DNA of 64,000 bases from Nitrosomonas sp. Lineage in GTDB: Bacteria; Pseudomonadota; Gammaproteobacteria; Burkholderiales; Nitrosomonadaceae. A model generated the notes under the pieces. The model was not told where the DNA came from, searched no databases, and was given only the letters and a program-made list of their open reading frames with translations. The stretch spans positions 1 to 64,000 of the forward strand of contig JAJSDU010000005.1 of NCBI GenBank assembly GCA_028577615.1, given 5' to 3'. Below, piece after piece: positions 18,721-27,454 of this stretch. Made by a program: the position numbers and the translations under genes. Position 1 is the first letter of the stretch; each line of letters begins with the position of its first letter.

Positions 18721-18762
18721 TTGATAAAAATCAAGATTGGCGGCATCCGTTTTCCCTATTAT
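18721..18762 (+). promoter_or_regulatory. FNR/Anr box and -10 element (class II promoter)
   Basis: TTGATAAAAATCAA at 18721-18734 matches the FNR consensus TTGATNNNNATCAA at every fixed position. TATTAT at 18757-18762 fits a -10 hexamer. With +1 near 18769, the box would be centred at -41.5, the classic spacing for FNR activation. The leader to the outer-membrane protein ATG would be about 138 nt. The predicted result is induction of that gene when oxygen is low. Confidence 0.7.
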
Positions 18763-18906
18763 CCAAAGCTAGGTAATAAAACAAAAAAGATTTAAAAACA
18801 GAATAGATGATTATATTCAATTTGGCCAGGAATCCGGATTTTTGCAGATGATAAAAAAGGCTTCACTGATAATTTTGGAATAAAAATAAAAGATTGAGGA
18901 GGATAA

Positions 18907-19815
18907 ATGTTTAATTTAGCCCAACGGAGCAGTCCTATATTAGCCGGTCTGCTCATTATTAGTGTGGCGATATACGCGCCACAGGTGGCAGCGCATGACA
19001 AGGCGCGGGCTCTGGAGAGAAAAGTCCAGGAACTGGAGAATATGTTAAGAGCGGTGCAGAGTGAATTGCAGCAGGTCAAGGCCGACTCAAAAGCCGAGGC
19101 AGAGCGCGTCATTCAAGTGCAGGATACCGCCATTAAGGCGCGGGACACGGCAATTCAGGCGAAAGAGCAGGCAACATCGACAGCACAATCGGTTGATCTG
19201 GTTACGGAACGGGTGGAGCGTAAAAACCGTATGTTATTCTTCCGTGGCGGCTTCACGCACGCGATGGAAAGACGGGACGGTTCGAGTATCCGCAGCGATG
19301 TTGCGCCAGTTGGCGCGCAGGATCAGGCCGACAAGAATGGGTGGTATGTGGGGGCGGGTTTTGATTGGAGCCTGACCAGGGATGCGTGGGGAATGCTGCC
19401 AGGGGCGCAGGTATTTGCAGAATTGATGTTTGAATACAAGAATTTTTCGAATGGCGTGTTAGGCAACGCGCTGGCCAATAATCCGACGATTCTGGCCGGT
19501 GGCGCGCTTAATCCACGCTCAGTGACGGTGAGTCAGTTCACGTTGACGGCCGCGCCTAAGATCAAATTTATGGAAGGCTCCAGGATCAGGCCATGGATTA
19601 TTCCAATGGGTCTTGCAATGCATGTTGTCAGCCCGACAACCGAATCCATTACTTATCTGGTGCCCGGTGTAATGTTTGGTGCCGGTATTGACTACAACAT
19701 CTGGAAGGATTTCTTTATCGGTATCGATGGGCGTTACCAGTTGACCGCGGGTAAGTCTGACGGGGTTAAAGTGGATGGCATGACTGCTGGCGGTTACGTG
19801 GGTATCGGTTTCTAA
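18907..19815 (+). CDS. Outer-membrane beta-barrel protein with N-terminal coiled coil
   Basis: This 302-residue protein has a signal peptide (about 1-34, ending QVAA) and a coiled coil (about 38-100, heptad-like with LERKVQELENMLRAVQSELQQV). A beta-barrel-like region follows (from about 115 to the C-terminal phenylalanine, with alternating aromatic strands and a final YVGIGF). The terminal F is typical of BAM-inserted barrels. The coiled coil could reach through the periplasm or trimerise. GAGGA precedes the ATG. It stands alone, with an FNR-type promoter before it and a strong terminator after it. The exact family and cargo are not recognised. Confidence 0.75.
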   Translation: MFNLAQRSSPILAGLLIISVAIYAPQVAAHDKARALERKVQELENMLRAVQSELQQVKADSKAEAERVIQVQDTAIKARDTAIQAKEQATSTAQSVDLVTERVERKNRMLFFRGGFTHAMERRDGSSIRSDVAPVGAQDQADKNGWYVGAGFDWSLTRDAWGMLPGAQVFAELMFEYKNFSNGVLGNALANNPTILAGGALNPRSVTVSQFTLTAAPKIKFMEGSRIRPWIIPMGLAMHVVSPTTESITYLVPGVMFGAGIDYNIWKDFFIGIDGRYQLTAGKSDGVKVDGMTAGGYVGIGF

Positions 19816-19924
19816 AATCAGCAATATCTCATGTGGCAAAGTTTGTTTGAGTAGTGTTTTTTCCTTGTTGTTTGTTTGTGCGTAGTTCATAGGACAATTA
19901 GTTTAGTTCGTGACGAAGCCATTG

Positions 19925-19955
19925 CACCTCACTGTAACAGTGAGGTGTTTTTTTT
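19925..19955 (+). terminator. Rho-independent terminator
   Basis: CACCTCACTG (19925-19934) and CAGTGAGGTG (19938-19947) form a perfect 10-bp stem with a three-base loop, followed by eight Ts. It ends the outer-membrane protein transcript. Confidence 0.93.
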
Positions 19956-20004
19956 ACGACTGCTGTTCATCAGAAACAGTTTTTTTCAACCGACCTGGTT
20001 TGAT

Positions 20005-20841
20005 TTAATTGCTGTCTCCCGCTGTGGCCAGTAGTCTGTCGAGTGCGCGGGTAGTGAGTATGCGTTTGAGAATGCCGAACAGGTAGGTCGGAAAGGTAAC
20101 GTAATACCGCGGTTGCGGGTTTGTTGCCTCAAGTGCATGAATGACGCGTTTGAGAACGGCTTCGGGCGGAAGGGTGAACGGTACTGCCGGACCCTCCTTG
20201 TTCAGACGAAGCAAGACTTTCTGATAACGCTCGCGATGAATGCTGTTCTCAATATCTACATATTTATTCAGCATGGCAAGCGCGTTCTGCCGGAATTTGC
20301 TGGCGATTGGACCGGGTTCGATCAGGCAAACATGGATATCGGTACCTTTGAGTTCAAGCCGCATGGTATCGCTCAGTCCTTCAATGGCGTATTTTGTAGC
20401 ATTGTACGCACCGCGAAACGGTAAGGACACGAAGCCGAGTACCGAGCTGTTCTGGATAATGCGTCCGTAATTCTGTTTCCGCATGACGGGAATGGCCAGA
20501 TTGGTGAGTTCCTGCCAACCCAGAACATTGGTTTCAAACTGGTCGCGCAATGCTTCGCGGCTGAGGTCTTCAATGGCGCCCGGCAGTCCGTAAGCGCCAT
20601 TATTAAACAAGGCATATAATTCGCCGCCGGTTCGCCGCATAACTTCTTCAAATGCGAAATGAATGGAATTTGAATCCATGAGATCCAGGCGAAAGCTTTC
20701 CAGTTCCTCGGTCAGCAGCATATTGACGCTGTCATGCCGGCGCGCAGTGGCGAAAACGCGATAGCCTCTGGCCTTTAATGCTTTCGCCACACACAGGCCA
20801 ATTCCGCTTGAGCAGCCTGTAATTAAGATTGTTTTTATCAT
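20005..20841 (-). CDS. Short-chain dehydrogenase/reductase
   Basis: This 278-residue classical SDR has TGCSSGIG cofactor loop near residue 9, NNGAYG (the NNAG position) around 84, the catalytic serine in NSSVLGFVSLP and YNATK (Tyr-xxx-Lys). These bind NAD(P)H and reduce or oxidise a carbonyl/alcohol substrate that cannot be named from sequence. The ATG at 20841 starts MIKTILITG directly at the Rossmann fold; a frame to 20886 adds 15 unlikely residues. It is convergent with the outer-membrane protein gene and divergent from the DUF6164 gene. Confidence 0.88.
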   Translation of the reverse strand: MIKTILITGCSSGIGLCVAKALKARGYRVFATARRHDSVNMLLTEELESFRLDLMDSNSIHFAFEEVMRRTGGELYALFNNGAYGLPGAIEDLSREALRDQFETNVLGWQELTNLAIPVMRKQNYGRIIQNSSVLGFVSLPFRGAYNATKYAIEGLSDTMRLELKGTDIHVCLIEPGPIASKFRQNALAMLNKYVDIENSIHRERYQKVLLRLNKEGPAVPFTLPPEAVLKRVIHALEATNPQPRYYVTFPTYLFGILKRILTTRALDRLLATAGDSN

Positions 20842-20968
20842 TTCCTGAATTAATTCTTGAATATATTTCGGACATCCGCTTGACAATCGGATGACTGCAA
20901 AGATAGCATCAAACGGACAGAAAATCTCTGTTTGATGAAAGCGGTTTTAATAGCATAGCAGGCGATCA

Positions 20969-21352
20969 ATGTCCCAATCGAAAATATTGTTCAGGCTCAG
21001 TGGCGTTCCGGATGATGAAGCCGACGACGTGCGTATGTTGCTGACGGATAATCATATTGATTATTATGAAACTTCAGCGGGGAACTGGGGTGTATCCATG
21101 CCGGCCATCTGGTTAAGGGATGCGGATGATTACGATCGGGCGCGTTCATTGCTCGATGAATACCAGCAAGCGAGAACAGTGCGCATGCGAACCGAATATG
21201 AGCGTCTCAAACGTGAGGGAAAACTTAAAACATGGTTTGATGCGGCCAGAGAAAAGCCCCTGCTGTACCTGTTTCATTTTTTTGTCGCTGTATTGGTGGT
21301 TTATTTGTCCGTGCGACTGGTGATCGATATTGGCAATATGGGTAATAACTGA
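20969..21352 (+). CDS. DUF6164 family protein
   Basis: This 127-residue protein has an N-terminal ferredoxin-like domain (FRLSGVPDDEADDVRMLL, then YYETSAGNWGVSMPAIWLRD) resembling the DUF2007/DUF6164 group, and one transmembrane helix near the C-terminus (about 99-119). The role is unknown. It lies 71 bp upstream of the P460-family gene on the same strand, so co-expression is possible. Confidence 0.65.
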   Translation: MSQSKILFRLSGVPDDEADDVRMLLTDNHIDYYETSAGNWGVSMPAIWLRDADDYDRARSLLDEYQQARTVRMRTEYERLKREGKLKTWFDAAREKPLLYLFHFFVAVLVVYLSVRLVIDIGNMGNN

Positions 21353-21423
21353 GATATTAAGCCGTGCATGACTTGCAATAGGCACATTTCAAAGACTTTA
21401 CAACTGACTATAGATAAGGAGTA

Positions 21424-21951
21424 ATGATGAAAGGTTTATTAAAAATAGCGGTAGCAGCCCTGGCCATTGCGCCATTGATTGCATATAGCGGTGGAAATCC
21501 GGAACATGTCAAATTTCCGGAGGGCTACGCGGATACGTTTACCCTTTATTCCACAGCGAATCGTGCGAATCAGACGCAGGTGGCCAAGTTGTATGCGAAT
21601 GACGTGGCAATAGCCAGCTACAAGGCGGAGCAAAAGGCGGCTTCCGGATCTGTGGTGGTCATGGAAATTTATGCCACCAGAACGGGGGAAGACGGCAAGC
21701 CGGTGGAAGGCAGTGACGGGCTTTTTGAAATCGATTCACTTGCTGGGGTTGCCGTTATGGAGAACCGTGCTGACTGGGATGCGGCTTTCTCGGCGGATGA
21801 TCGTACCGGAAACTGGGGATTTGCTTTGTATAATCCCGACGGCTCGGAAAAAGGCAATGAGCTGAATTGCGTGCAATGCCATACACCATTGGTCGCGCAG
21901 GATTATCTGTTCACTTATCAGAGACTGGTCGATTTTGTCAAGAATCATTAA
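21424..21951 (+). CDS. Cytochrome P460-family c-type cytochrome
   Basis: This 175-residue exported protein has a signal peptide (about 1-20) and one haem-attachment site CVQCH (C149, C152, H153) near the C-terminus, as in cytochrome P460 and cytochrome c'-beta. Classical P460 oxidises hydroxylamine with NO and has a lysine crosslinked to the haem. In my by-eye comparison with Nitrosomonas europaea P460, the lysine in its VTVKEL strand is replaced by M80 in VVVMEI. It may therefore bind NO rather than perform P460 chemistry. AAGGAG precedes tandem ATGs at 21424 and 21427. A repeat element starts just after the stop. Confidence 0.85.
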   Translation: MMKGLLKIAVAALAIAPLIAYSGGNPEHVKFPEGYADTFTLYSTANRANQTQVAKLYANDVAIASYKAEQKAASGSVVVMEIYATRTGEDGKPVEGSDGLFEIDSLAGVAVMENRADWDAAFSADDRTGNWGFALYNPDGSEKGNELNCVQCHTPLVAQDYLFTYQRLVDFVKNH

Positions 21952-22084
21952 CAGATTGTTGAGAAACTATCTGCGTTGCCGCTGCGGTGTAAAAGCAGGC
22001 TCAAAATGCTCGTTTGTCAGGTGCAAGCCCCCTTTCCCCTGTTCTTGCTTTATCGGTTGCCTCGAATACGTTTTTCAACGACCT
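21952..22084 (-). repeat. Dispersed element with terminal inverted repeats, copy 1
   Basis: A 133-bp unit starts immediately after the P460-family stop codon. Its ends (GTTGAGAAAC and GTTTTTCAAC) are inverted. The interior shares stretches such as CAGGCTCAAAATGCTC with the reverse complement of 48032-48173. There is no coding potential. It resembles a miniature inverted-repeat element (MITE-like). Confidence 0.7.
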
Positions 22085-22202
22085 GTTAAGTGACTGGAAA
22101 CTGGCGCAATACATTGAAGCTTCGTCAGTACGAATCAGCTGACGAGGCTTCAGTATTTTGCCGGTTGCCTGTCGCAATCAGGGTGGTGGATAAAAGAGCA
22201 TC

Positions 22203-22520
22203 ATGAAGCCGAAAAATATTTATTCGCCTGTTTCCGGTAATCGCGATAAAGAATTCTTCGAAATACTGATTGAAGGTGGTGCATTTAGAATCGAAAGAAT
22301 TGTATCCTGTGGTCATTGTTCGCCGGAGAGTGGCTGGTACGACCAGAGCTGGAATGAATGGGTGCTGTTGCTTAAAGGCAGCGCAGTAATAACCTTCTCA
22401 GACAACACGACAGTCTGCCTTGAAGAAGGCGATTATCTGCATATTTTGCCGCATCAAAAGCATAAGGTCAGCTGGACCGATCCGGGGCGGGAAACCTACT
22501 GGCTGGCGGTGCACTACTAG
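22203..22520 (+). CDS. Small cupin-domain protein
   Basis: This 105-residue single-domain cupin has strand pattern NEWVLLLKGSAVITF followed by EEGDYLHILPHQKHKVSWTDP, corresponding to cupin motifs 1 and 2. The second histidine (HKV) is present. Motif 1 has no HxH, so metal binding is doubtful. Proteins of this type are mostly sugar-binding or uncharacterised. No operon partner is evident. Confidence 0.7.
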   Translation: MKPKNIYSPVSGNRDKEFFEILIEGGAFRIERIVSCGHCSPESGWYDQSWNEWVLLLKGSAVITFSDNTTVCLEEGDYLHILPHQKHKVSWTDPGRETYWLAVHY

Positions 22521-22619
22521 TTCCGGCCGGGTTGAAGCGCCCTCGTCAGGTCATCGCAGACCAGCAAAATTCCAGAATTACAAGATTGTATCGGATCGAG
22601 CAGGTAATGCGTTCTGCAT

Positions 22620-22670
22620 GCTCGAATCAGCTCGGTAACTGAGAAATTCCTAATTGTTTCTGATTCGAGC
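22620..22670. repeat. Perfect 11-bp inverted repeat
   Basis: GCTCGAATCAG (22620-22630) and CTGATTCGAGC (22660-22670) are exact inverted copies separated by 29 bp. They lie between the cupin gene and the convergent rpmE. There is no U-tract. It could be a 3' stem-loop shared by the two transcripts. Confidence 0.45.
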
Positions 22671-22704
22671 GCTGGCGGTCGCAGATAATGCGAGTTGTGG
22701 AGTT

Positions 22705-22941
22705 CTAGGAGTTCGCGTTGGTGCCGGTTCGTTTTGAAAATGGATTGCCATATTTCTGGCGGAATTTTTCAACCCGGCCTGCGGTGTCTACAATTTTCTG
22801 CTTGCCGGTATAAAAAGGGTGGCACATGGAACAGACTTCAATATTCAAGGGTTTATTCAGCGTTGAACGTGTTTGAAATGAATTGCCGCAGCTGCATGTG
22901 ACAGTGATTTCCTGATAATCAGGATGTGTATCTGCTTTCAT
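22705..22941 (-). CDS. rpmE: 50S ribosomal protein L31 (zinc-binding form)
   Basis: This 78-residue bL31 has the C+ zinc-site cysteines CSCG (near residues 16-18) and [13 protein letters not shown] (near 37-40). It sits at the subunit interface of the ribosome. Having this form indicates the zinc-replete version; the cysteine-less paralogue is not in the window. It is monocistronic by position. Confidence 0.96.
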   Translation of the reverse strand: MKADTHPDYQEITVTCSCGNSFQTRSTLNKPLNIEVCSMCHPFYTGKQKIVDTAGRVEKFRQKYGNPFSKRTGTNANS

Positions 22942-23457
22942 TGTTATCCTCAGTTACAGTATGACTAAAAGCACAAATCAAAAACGCGTCATTATCCTTT
23001 AATATTCGCGTTGACGCAACTTTCGTTCTAGGCGTGTGCGGTCATGGTTGCTTCTGGGCACAGCTTTGAGGTATGCCGGCTTCATGGAATCCATAGTTTC
23101 ATGAAATTAATCGATAAAACTGAGGGCAAAAGATGGAGAAATCACCCCGTACAAGTTTTCGGTTTATTCCGACTAACGCCATGAATGTTTCTTTTTGTCT
23201 CCTTCATTTTCATGGAGATGCTTTCTCTTTGCGGGGATAGTCACATTTTTAAGATGATTGTGGCCTGGCCGGGTCAGATGATCTTCTGTGAGTCTCAAGG
23301 CGATTCGAGGCAGTATGAAATTAAAACTCAATTTTCTAAAAAGCTATCCGATTACAGCTACAACGATGGTTACTAACCCTCTCAAACTACAGAGCTAAAT
23401 AGTTGTTAATGACTATTGTTTGGATAAAGAAATTGTTTTTACAACAGGAGAATTTAA
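22942..23457. other. Intergenic region upstream of fliC
   Basis: These 516 bp contain no convincing gene; a 63-codon frame at 23185-23376 has no initiation context or family resemblance. The rpmE promoter should lie at the left end. The flagellin promoter is at 23328-23354, followed by a leader of roughly 95 nt. Confidence 0.55.
23328..23354 (+). promoter_or_regulatory. Sigma-28 (FliA) promoter of fliC
   Basis: TCAATTTT, an 11-bp spacer and TCCGATTA match the FliA consensus TAAAGTTT-N11-GCCGATAA at 6 of 8 and 6 of 8 positions with exact spacing. It lies 103 bp before the fliC start. Late flagellar genes are normally FliA-dependent. Confidence 0.7.
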
Positions 23458-24921
23458 ATGCCACAAATAATTAATTCAAATATTCCATCACTGACTTCCC
23501 AACGCAATTTGAACGCGTCTCAGACTTCACTTAATACATCTCTGGAACGACTATCTTCCGGGCTCAGAATTAACAGCGCCAAAGACGATGCAGCAGGCTT
23601 GGCAATTTCTGAAAGAATGACATCGCAAATCCGCGGCCTTAATCAAGCTGTACGAAATGCAAATGATGGAATTTCATTAGCGCAAACAGCAGAAGGCGCA
23701 CTAAGTGAAATTGGAAATAACTTGCAGCGCATTCGTGAATTGTCTGTGCAGTCAGCTAATGCGACCAACAGCGCAAGCGATCGCGCGGCGCTTCAGGCGG
23801 AAGTCTCACAATTAACTCAGGAAATTACGCGTGTTGCTGGTCAAACTCAGTTTAATGGATTGAATTTATTGGATGGCTCATTTCTGAATCAAACCTTTCA
23901 GGTTGGAGCAAATGCCAATCAAACCATTGATATCAAGTCGATTGGCGATTCGCGCGCGACATCTCTGGGCAGTAATGTATTAACAACCAATGGTACGGCC
24001 ATGGGAACTGCTACAGCTGCCGCAGCCGATGTTTCAGCTGGTAACGGCGTGACTGTGGAAGCAGATCTGGTGCTGACAACAAATAAAGGAGCTACCGGTG
24101 CAATCAGTTACGCAGTAGGTTCCGACGCAAAGACAATCGCCGCGGCAATTAATTCCGCTGCTTCAAATATCGGTGTCACTGCAACTGCCAGCAATAGCGC
24201 GACTCTAGGCAACTTTGGCTCTGCCGGCACGGTTACCATGGATTTGAATGGCAACTCTATCTCCGCCACTGTCACAGACACATCAGATTTAAGTGGCCTG
24301 GCTTCCGCTATCAACGGATTGCAGTCCCTGACAGGTGTGACAGCTTCATTCGCGGATCCCGCAGACAAGTCGGTTATTACACTGACCACTTCAGATGGAA
24401 GGGACATTGCGCTGCAAGACTTTAATAACTCAGGCGCAACAAAAACTGTAGATTTTACCGCTGGCGTTACGACTAGAACACTAACTGGTGGCGCAGCAAC
24501 AGACTCTGCAATTGCTACCGGTACAGTCGAGCTCTCCAGCTCAGCGGGCCAGATTACCGTGGGCAACGGAAATGCTGATGTATTTGGCGCATCAACCAGT
24601 TCTTTTAATTCTGTTGCGACATTGGATATTTCATCGTCCGCTGGCGCTCAAACAGCAATAAAAACACTGGATGCCGCATTGGCGCAGATAAACAGCTCGC
24701 GTGGTGATTTGGGCGCTGTTCAAAATCGTTTTTCCTCATCCATTGCCAATCTGCAAACAACTGCCGAGAATCTGTCTGCTGCGCGCAGCCGGATCAAAGA
24801 TGCTGACTTTGCAGCTGAGACCGCTAATATGACGCGCGGACAAATTCTGCAGCAGGCTGGTACAGCGATGCTGGCGCAAGCCAATTCTCTACCCAATAAT
24901 GTTCTTTCGCTCTTGAGATAA
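23458..24921 (+). CDS. fliC: Flagellin
   Basis: This 487-residue flagellin has conserved D0/D1 helices at residues 1-140 (INSNIPSLTSQRNLNASQ, LSSGLRINSAKDDAAGLAI) and at about 395-487 (ending PNNVLSLLR). The middle, about 175-390, is Ala/Thr/Ser-rich, beta-type and poorly conserved: the surface-exposed D2/D3 region. It polymerises outside the cell into the filament after export and FliS chaperoning. ACAGGAG is the ribosome site. It is the first gene of the late flagellar cluster. Confidence 0.97.
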   Translation: MPQIINSNIPSLTSQRNLNASQTSLNTSLERLSSGLRINSAKDDAAGLAISERMTSQIRGLNQAVRNANDGISLAQTAEGALSEIGNNLQRIRELSVQSANATNSASDRAALQAEVSQLTQEITRVAGQTQFNGLNLLDGSFLNQTFQVGANANQTIDIKSIGDSRATSLGSNVLTTNGTAMGTATAAAADVSAGNGVTVEADLVLTTNKGATGAISYAVGSDAKTIAAAINSAASNIGVTATASNSATLGNFGSAGTVTMDLNGNSISATVTDTSDLSGLASAINGLQSLTGVTASFADPADKSVITLTTSDGRDIALQDFNNSGATKTVDFTAGVTTRTLTGGAATDSAIATGTVELSSSAGQITVGNGNADVFGASTSSFNSVATLDISSSAGAQTAIKTLDAALAQINSSRGDLGAVQNRFSSSIANLQTTAENLSAARSRIKDADFAAETANMTRGQILQQAGTAMLAQANSLPNNVLSLLR

Positions 24922-24939
24922 AAAGTAAAAACTGAGTAA

Positions 24940-24977
24940 TGAAACGCGGAATTTTCGATTCGATATTCTGCGTTTCA
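24940..24977 (+). terminator. Stem-loop after fliC
   Basis: TGAAACGC (24940-24947) pairs with GCGTTTCA (24970-24977), and the loop region can extend the stem. No U-tract follows. It may stabilise the abundant fliC mRNA or act as a partial stop before flaG. Confidence 0.5.
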
Positions 24978-25000
24978 GACCAATACGAAGGAGTTTAGAC

Positions 25001-25381
25001 ATGGCAATTAATACGATCAGTGACATAGCTGGCAATATTCAACAGCCTCTACTGACATTGCCAGCCTTGCCAGCCTCGAGTGGTGTTCATGCAATCAGCA
25101 ACAGGATTGCTACGAGTGAGTCAACTCATTCCGTAAAAACCGGACCAAATGAAGAAGCGGATGCTCACGTGGAACAGGCAGTCGAGAAGATACAGGAAGC
25201 AGTTAATAGCCTGGCTCAGAATCTTAGATTCTCAATTGACGAAGAAACAGGAAAAACAGTTATAAAAGTGATGGATGTGCAAACTGAAGAAGTTATTCGT
25301 CAAATCCCATCGCAAGAAGCCATTGCGATAGCGCGTACGCTGGACAAAATTCAGGGATTGCTGCTGAACGACAAAGCATAA
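25001..25381 (+). CDS. flaG: Flagellar protein FlaG
   Basis: This 126-residue FlaG has a variable N-terminus and a conserved C-terminal domain (about 60-125) with VEKIQEAVNSLAQNLRFSIDEETGKTVIKVMDVQTEEVIRQIPSQEA-type sequence. FlaG affects filament length in several bacteria. It lies between fliC and fliD, the usual place. GAAGGAG precedes the ATG. Confidence 0.93.
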   Translation: MAINTISDIAGNIQQPLLTLPALPASSGVHAISNRIATSESTHSVKTGPNEEADAHVEQAVEKIQEAVNSLAQNLRFSIDEETGKTVIKVMDVQTEEVIRQIPSQEAIAIARTLDKIQGLLLNDKA

Positions 25382-25419
25382 AATTCGTAAATATTAAACG
25401 AAGAGAGAAGGTCAAGAAA

Positions 25420-27396
25420 ATGCTATCAACCCCGGGAATTGGTTCTGGACTTGATGTTAATGGCATTGTCAGTCAATTAATGTCTATTGAACGCAGACCA
25501 CTGGTAGCGCTCAATACCAAGGAAGCCTTGCAACAAACACAGCTGACTGCCTTTGGTACACTCAAAGGCGCGCTTTCCGCTTTTCAGAGCAGCTTATCAG
25601 CTCTATCCAGTCTGGATAAATTCAATACCAACACGGCAAAATTAGCTGATTCATCACTCGCCAATGTCAGTGCCGGTTCATCCGCTACTTCTGGAAGTTA
25701 TGATGTTGAGATTCAGTCGCTAGCGCAGTCGCAGAAATTAAAATCCGATAATTTTGCTTCTACCAATGCCACTGTTGGGAGTGGCACACTGACGATACAG
25801 TTCGGTACATATAATGGAGGCGCTTTTACACTGAATCCCGACAAAGCTGCGCAGGCAATTACCATTGCGCCCGGACAATCTACGCTTTCAGGCATTCGTG
25901 ATGCTATCAATAAAGCAAATGCCGGTATATCGGCAAGCATTGTGAATGATGGATCAGGAGATCGTGTCGTAATAACCGCAAAAGATACGGGGCTAAGCAA
26001 CGCACTTAAAATCACGGTCTCGGATGATGATGGAAATAATACTGACAATGCAGGTTTATCACAGCTGGCTTACGATGCCTCAACAGGAGGCACGGCAAAT
26101 CTAACCGAAACAGTAGCGGCAAGCAATGCCACGATGGTCATTGACGGTATATCAATCAGCAAATCATCCAACACAATTACGGATGCCATTGAAGGGGTGA
26201 CATTTAATCTGTTAAAAGCAGATATCGGCACAACAACAACGCTTAACGTGGCACGTAATACAGCTGGAATTGAAAAATCAGTATCATCTTTCGTCAGTGC
26301 GTTCAACGATTTGAACAAGACGATTACCGATTTATCCCGTTACAACACTGAGACTAAGCAAGCATCTGTTCTGACGGGTGACTTTACTGTGAGATCGATT
26401 CAAAATCAATTGCGAAATGTGTTATCCGAGCCGCTGAAAACTGCCGGGGGCGGTTTAAGTATCCTGGCAGAGGCGGGCATAACCTTTCAAGCGGATGGTT
26501 CGCTCAAGTTCGACTCAAGCAAGCTCGGTGAAATTATCAATGATCCTGGCAAAGATATTGCGACATTGTTTGCATCTGTGGGAAAAAGTAGTGATAGCCA
26601 AGTGTCATTTGTCAGTGCAACCGCTGATACTGCAAATGGAAAATATTTTCTGGACATCAGTCAAGTAGCCACACAGGGAATCGCGGTCGGTTCTGCTCCG
26701 GCAGCACTTGCTATTACAGCGGGCGTCAATGACACACTGAATTTTACTATCGATGGTACAAGTGCCAGCATCATACTCTCAGCCGGAACCTATACAGCTG
26801 ATGCACTTGCGGCTGAAATACAATCGAAAATTAATGGTAAATCCATTTTTTCCTCGAATAATATTGGTGTAACTGTGTCCCAGTCTGCAGGAATTCTGAC
26901 TGTCGCATCCAATCGCTATGGCTCATCTTCGGCAGTAGAAATCACTGGCGGCAATGGCGTTTCAGATATTTTTGGCACATCCACCGCGACATCTGGATTG
27001 GATGTCGCTGGAACAATTAACGGTATCGCTGCTAACGGCTCTGGACAGGCGCTTACAGGAACGGGCAGTGGCGGTGGATTAATTATTCAAGTAACCGGCG
27101 GCAATACAGGTGCACGCGGAACTATCGACTTTGCACATGGATTTGCTTCTAAATTAGATCAGCTCATCAAGAATATGCTTGAGGGAGACATGATCGACAA
27201 TCGTATTGATGGAATCAAATCGAAAATTGACAACATTAACGATCAGCGCGAAGTGCTTTCGCGCCGTCTTGAAGATGTTGAGAGGCGAACACGTGCGCAA
27301 TTCGCCGCACTGGATTCCATGATTGCCAGCATGACACAGACCAGCAGTTTTTTACAACAACAGCTAACTCAACTATCCGCTTTAAACAACCGCTAA
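25420..27396 (+). CDS. fliD: Flagellar filament capping protein FliD (HAP2)
   Basis: This 658-residue FliD starts with the conserved GIGSGLDVNGIVSQLMSIERRPL (FliD_N domain, residues 1-110). It has internal flagellin-IN-like segments, and a C-terminal FliD_C region ends in a long helix with VERRTRAQFAALDSMIASM and a terminal SFLQQQL. It forms the cap under which flagellin folds. At 658 residues it is longer than the E. coli protein because of an enlarged central region. It is followed by fliS and fliT. Confidence 0.95.
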   Translation: MLSTPGIGSGLDVNGIVSQLMSIERRPLVALNTKEALQQTQLTAFGTLKGALSAFQSSLSALSSLDKFNTNTAKLADSSLANVSAGSSATSGSYDVEIQSLAQSQKLKSDNFASTNATVGSGTLTIQFGTYNGGAFTLNPDKAAQAITIAPGQSTLSGIRDAINKANAGISASIVNDGSGDRVVITAKDTGLSNALKITVSDDDGNNTDNAGLSQLAYDASTGGTANLTETVAASNATMVIDGISISKSSNTITDAIEGVTFNLLKADIGTTTTLNVARNTAGIEKSVSSFVSAFNDLNKTITDLSRYNTETKQASVLTGDFTVRSIQNQLRNVLSEPLKTAGGGLSILAEAGITFQADGSLKFDSSKLGEIINDPGKDIATLFASVGKSSDSQVSFVSATADTANGKYFLDISQVATQGIAVGSAPAALAITAGVNDTLNFTIDGTSASIILSAGTYTADALAAEIQSKINGKSIFSSNNIGVTVSQSAGILTVASNRYGSSSAVEITGGNGVSDIFGTSTATSGLDVAGTINGIAANGSGQALTGTGSGGGLIIQVTGGNTGARGTIDFAHGFASKLDQLIKNMLEGDMIDNRIDGIKSKIDNINDQREVLSRRLEDVERRTRAQFAALDSMIASMTQTSSFLQQQLTQLSALNNR

Positions 27397-27397
27397 T

Positions 27398-27439
27398 AAA
27401 AGCTATTTAATAAAAAAATTCCGCATTGATAGCTTTTTT
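27398..27439 (+). terminator. Hairpin with U-run between fliD and fliS
   Basis: AAAAGCTAT (27398-27406) pairs with ATAGCTTTT (27429-27437), followed by more Ts. It is AT-rich, so only a weak terminator. The fliS ribosome site AAAGGAG lies directly after it, so read-through or a local promoter would be needed for fliS. Confidence 0.45.
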
Positions 27440-27454
27440 GAAAGGAGCAACCTA

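Noticed and set aside
23185..23376. 63-codon frame upstream of fliC
   Set aside because: It overlaps the sigma-28 promoter and has no initiation signal or recognisable domain.
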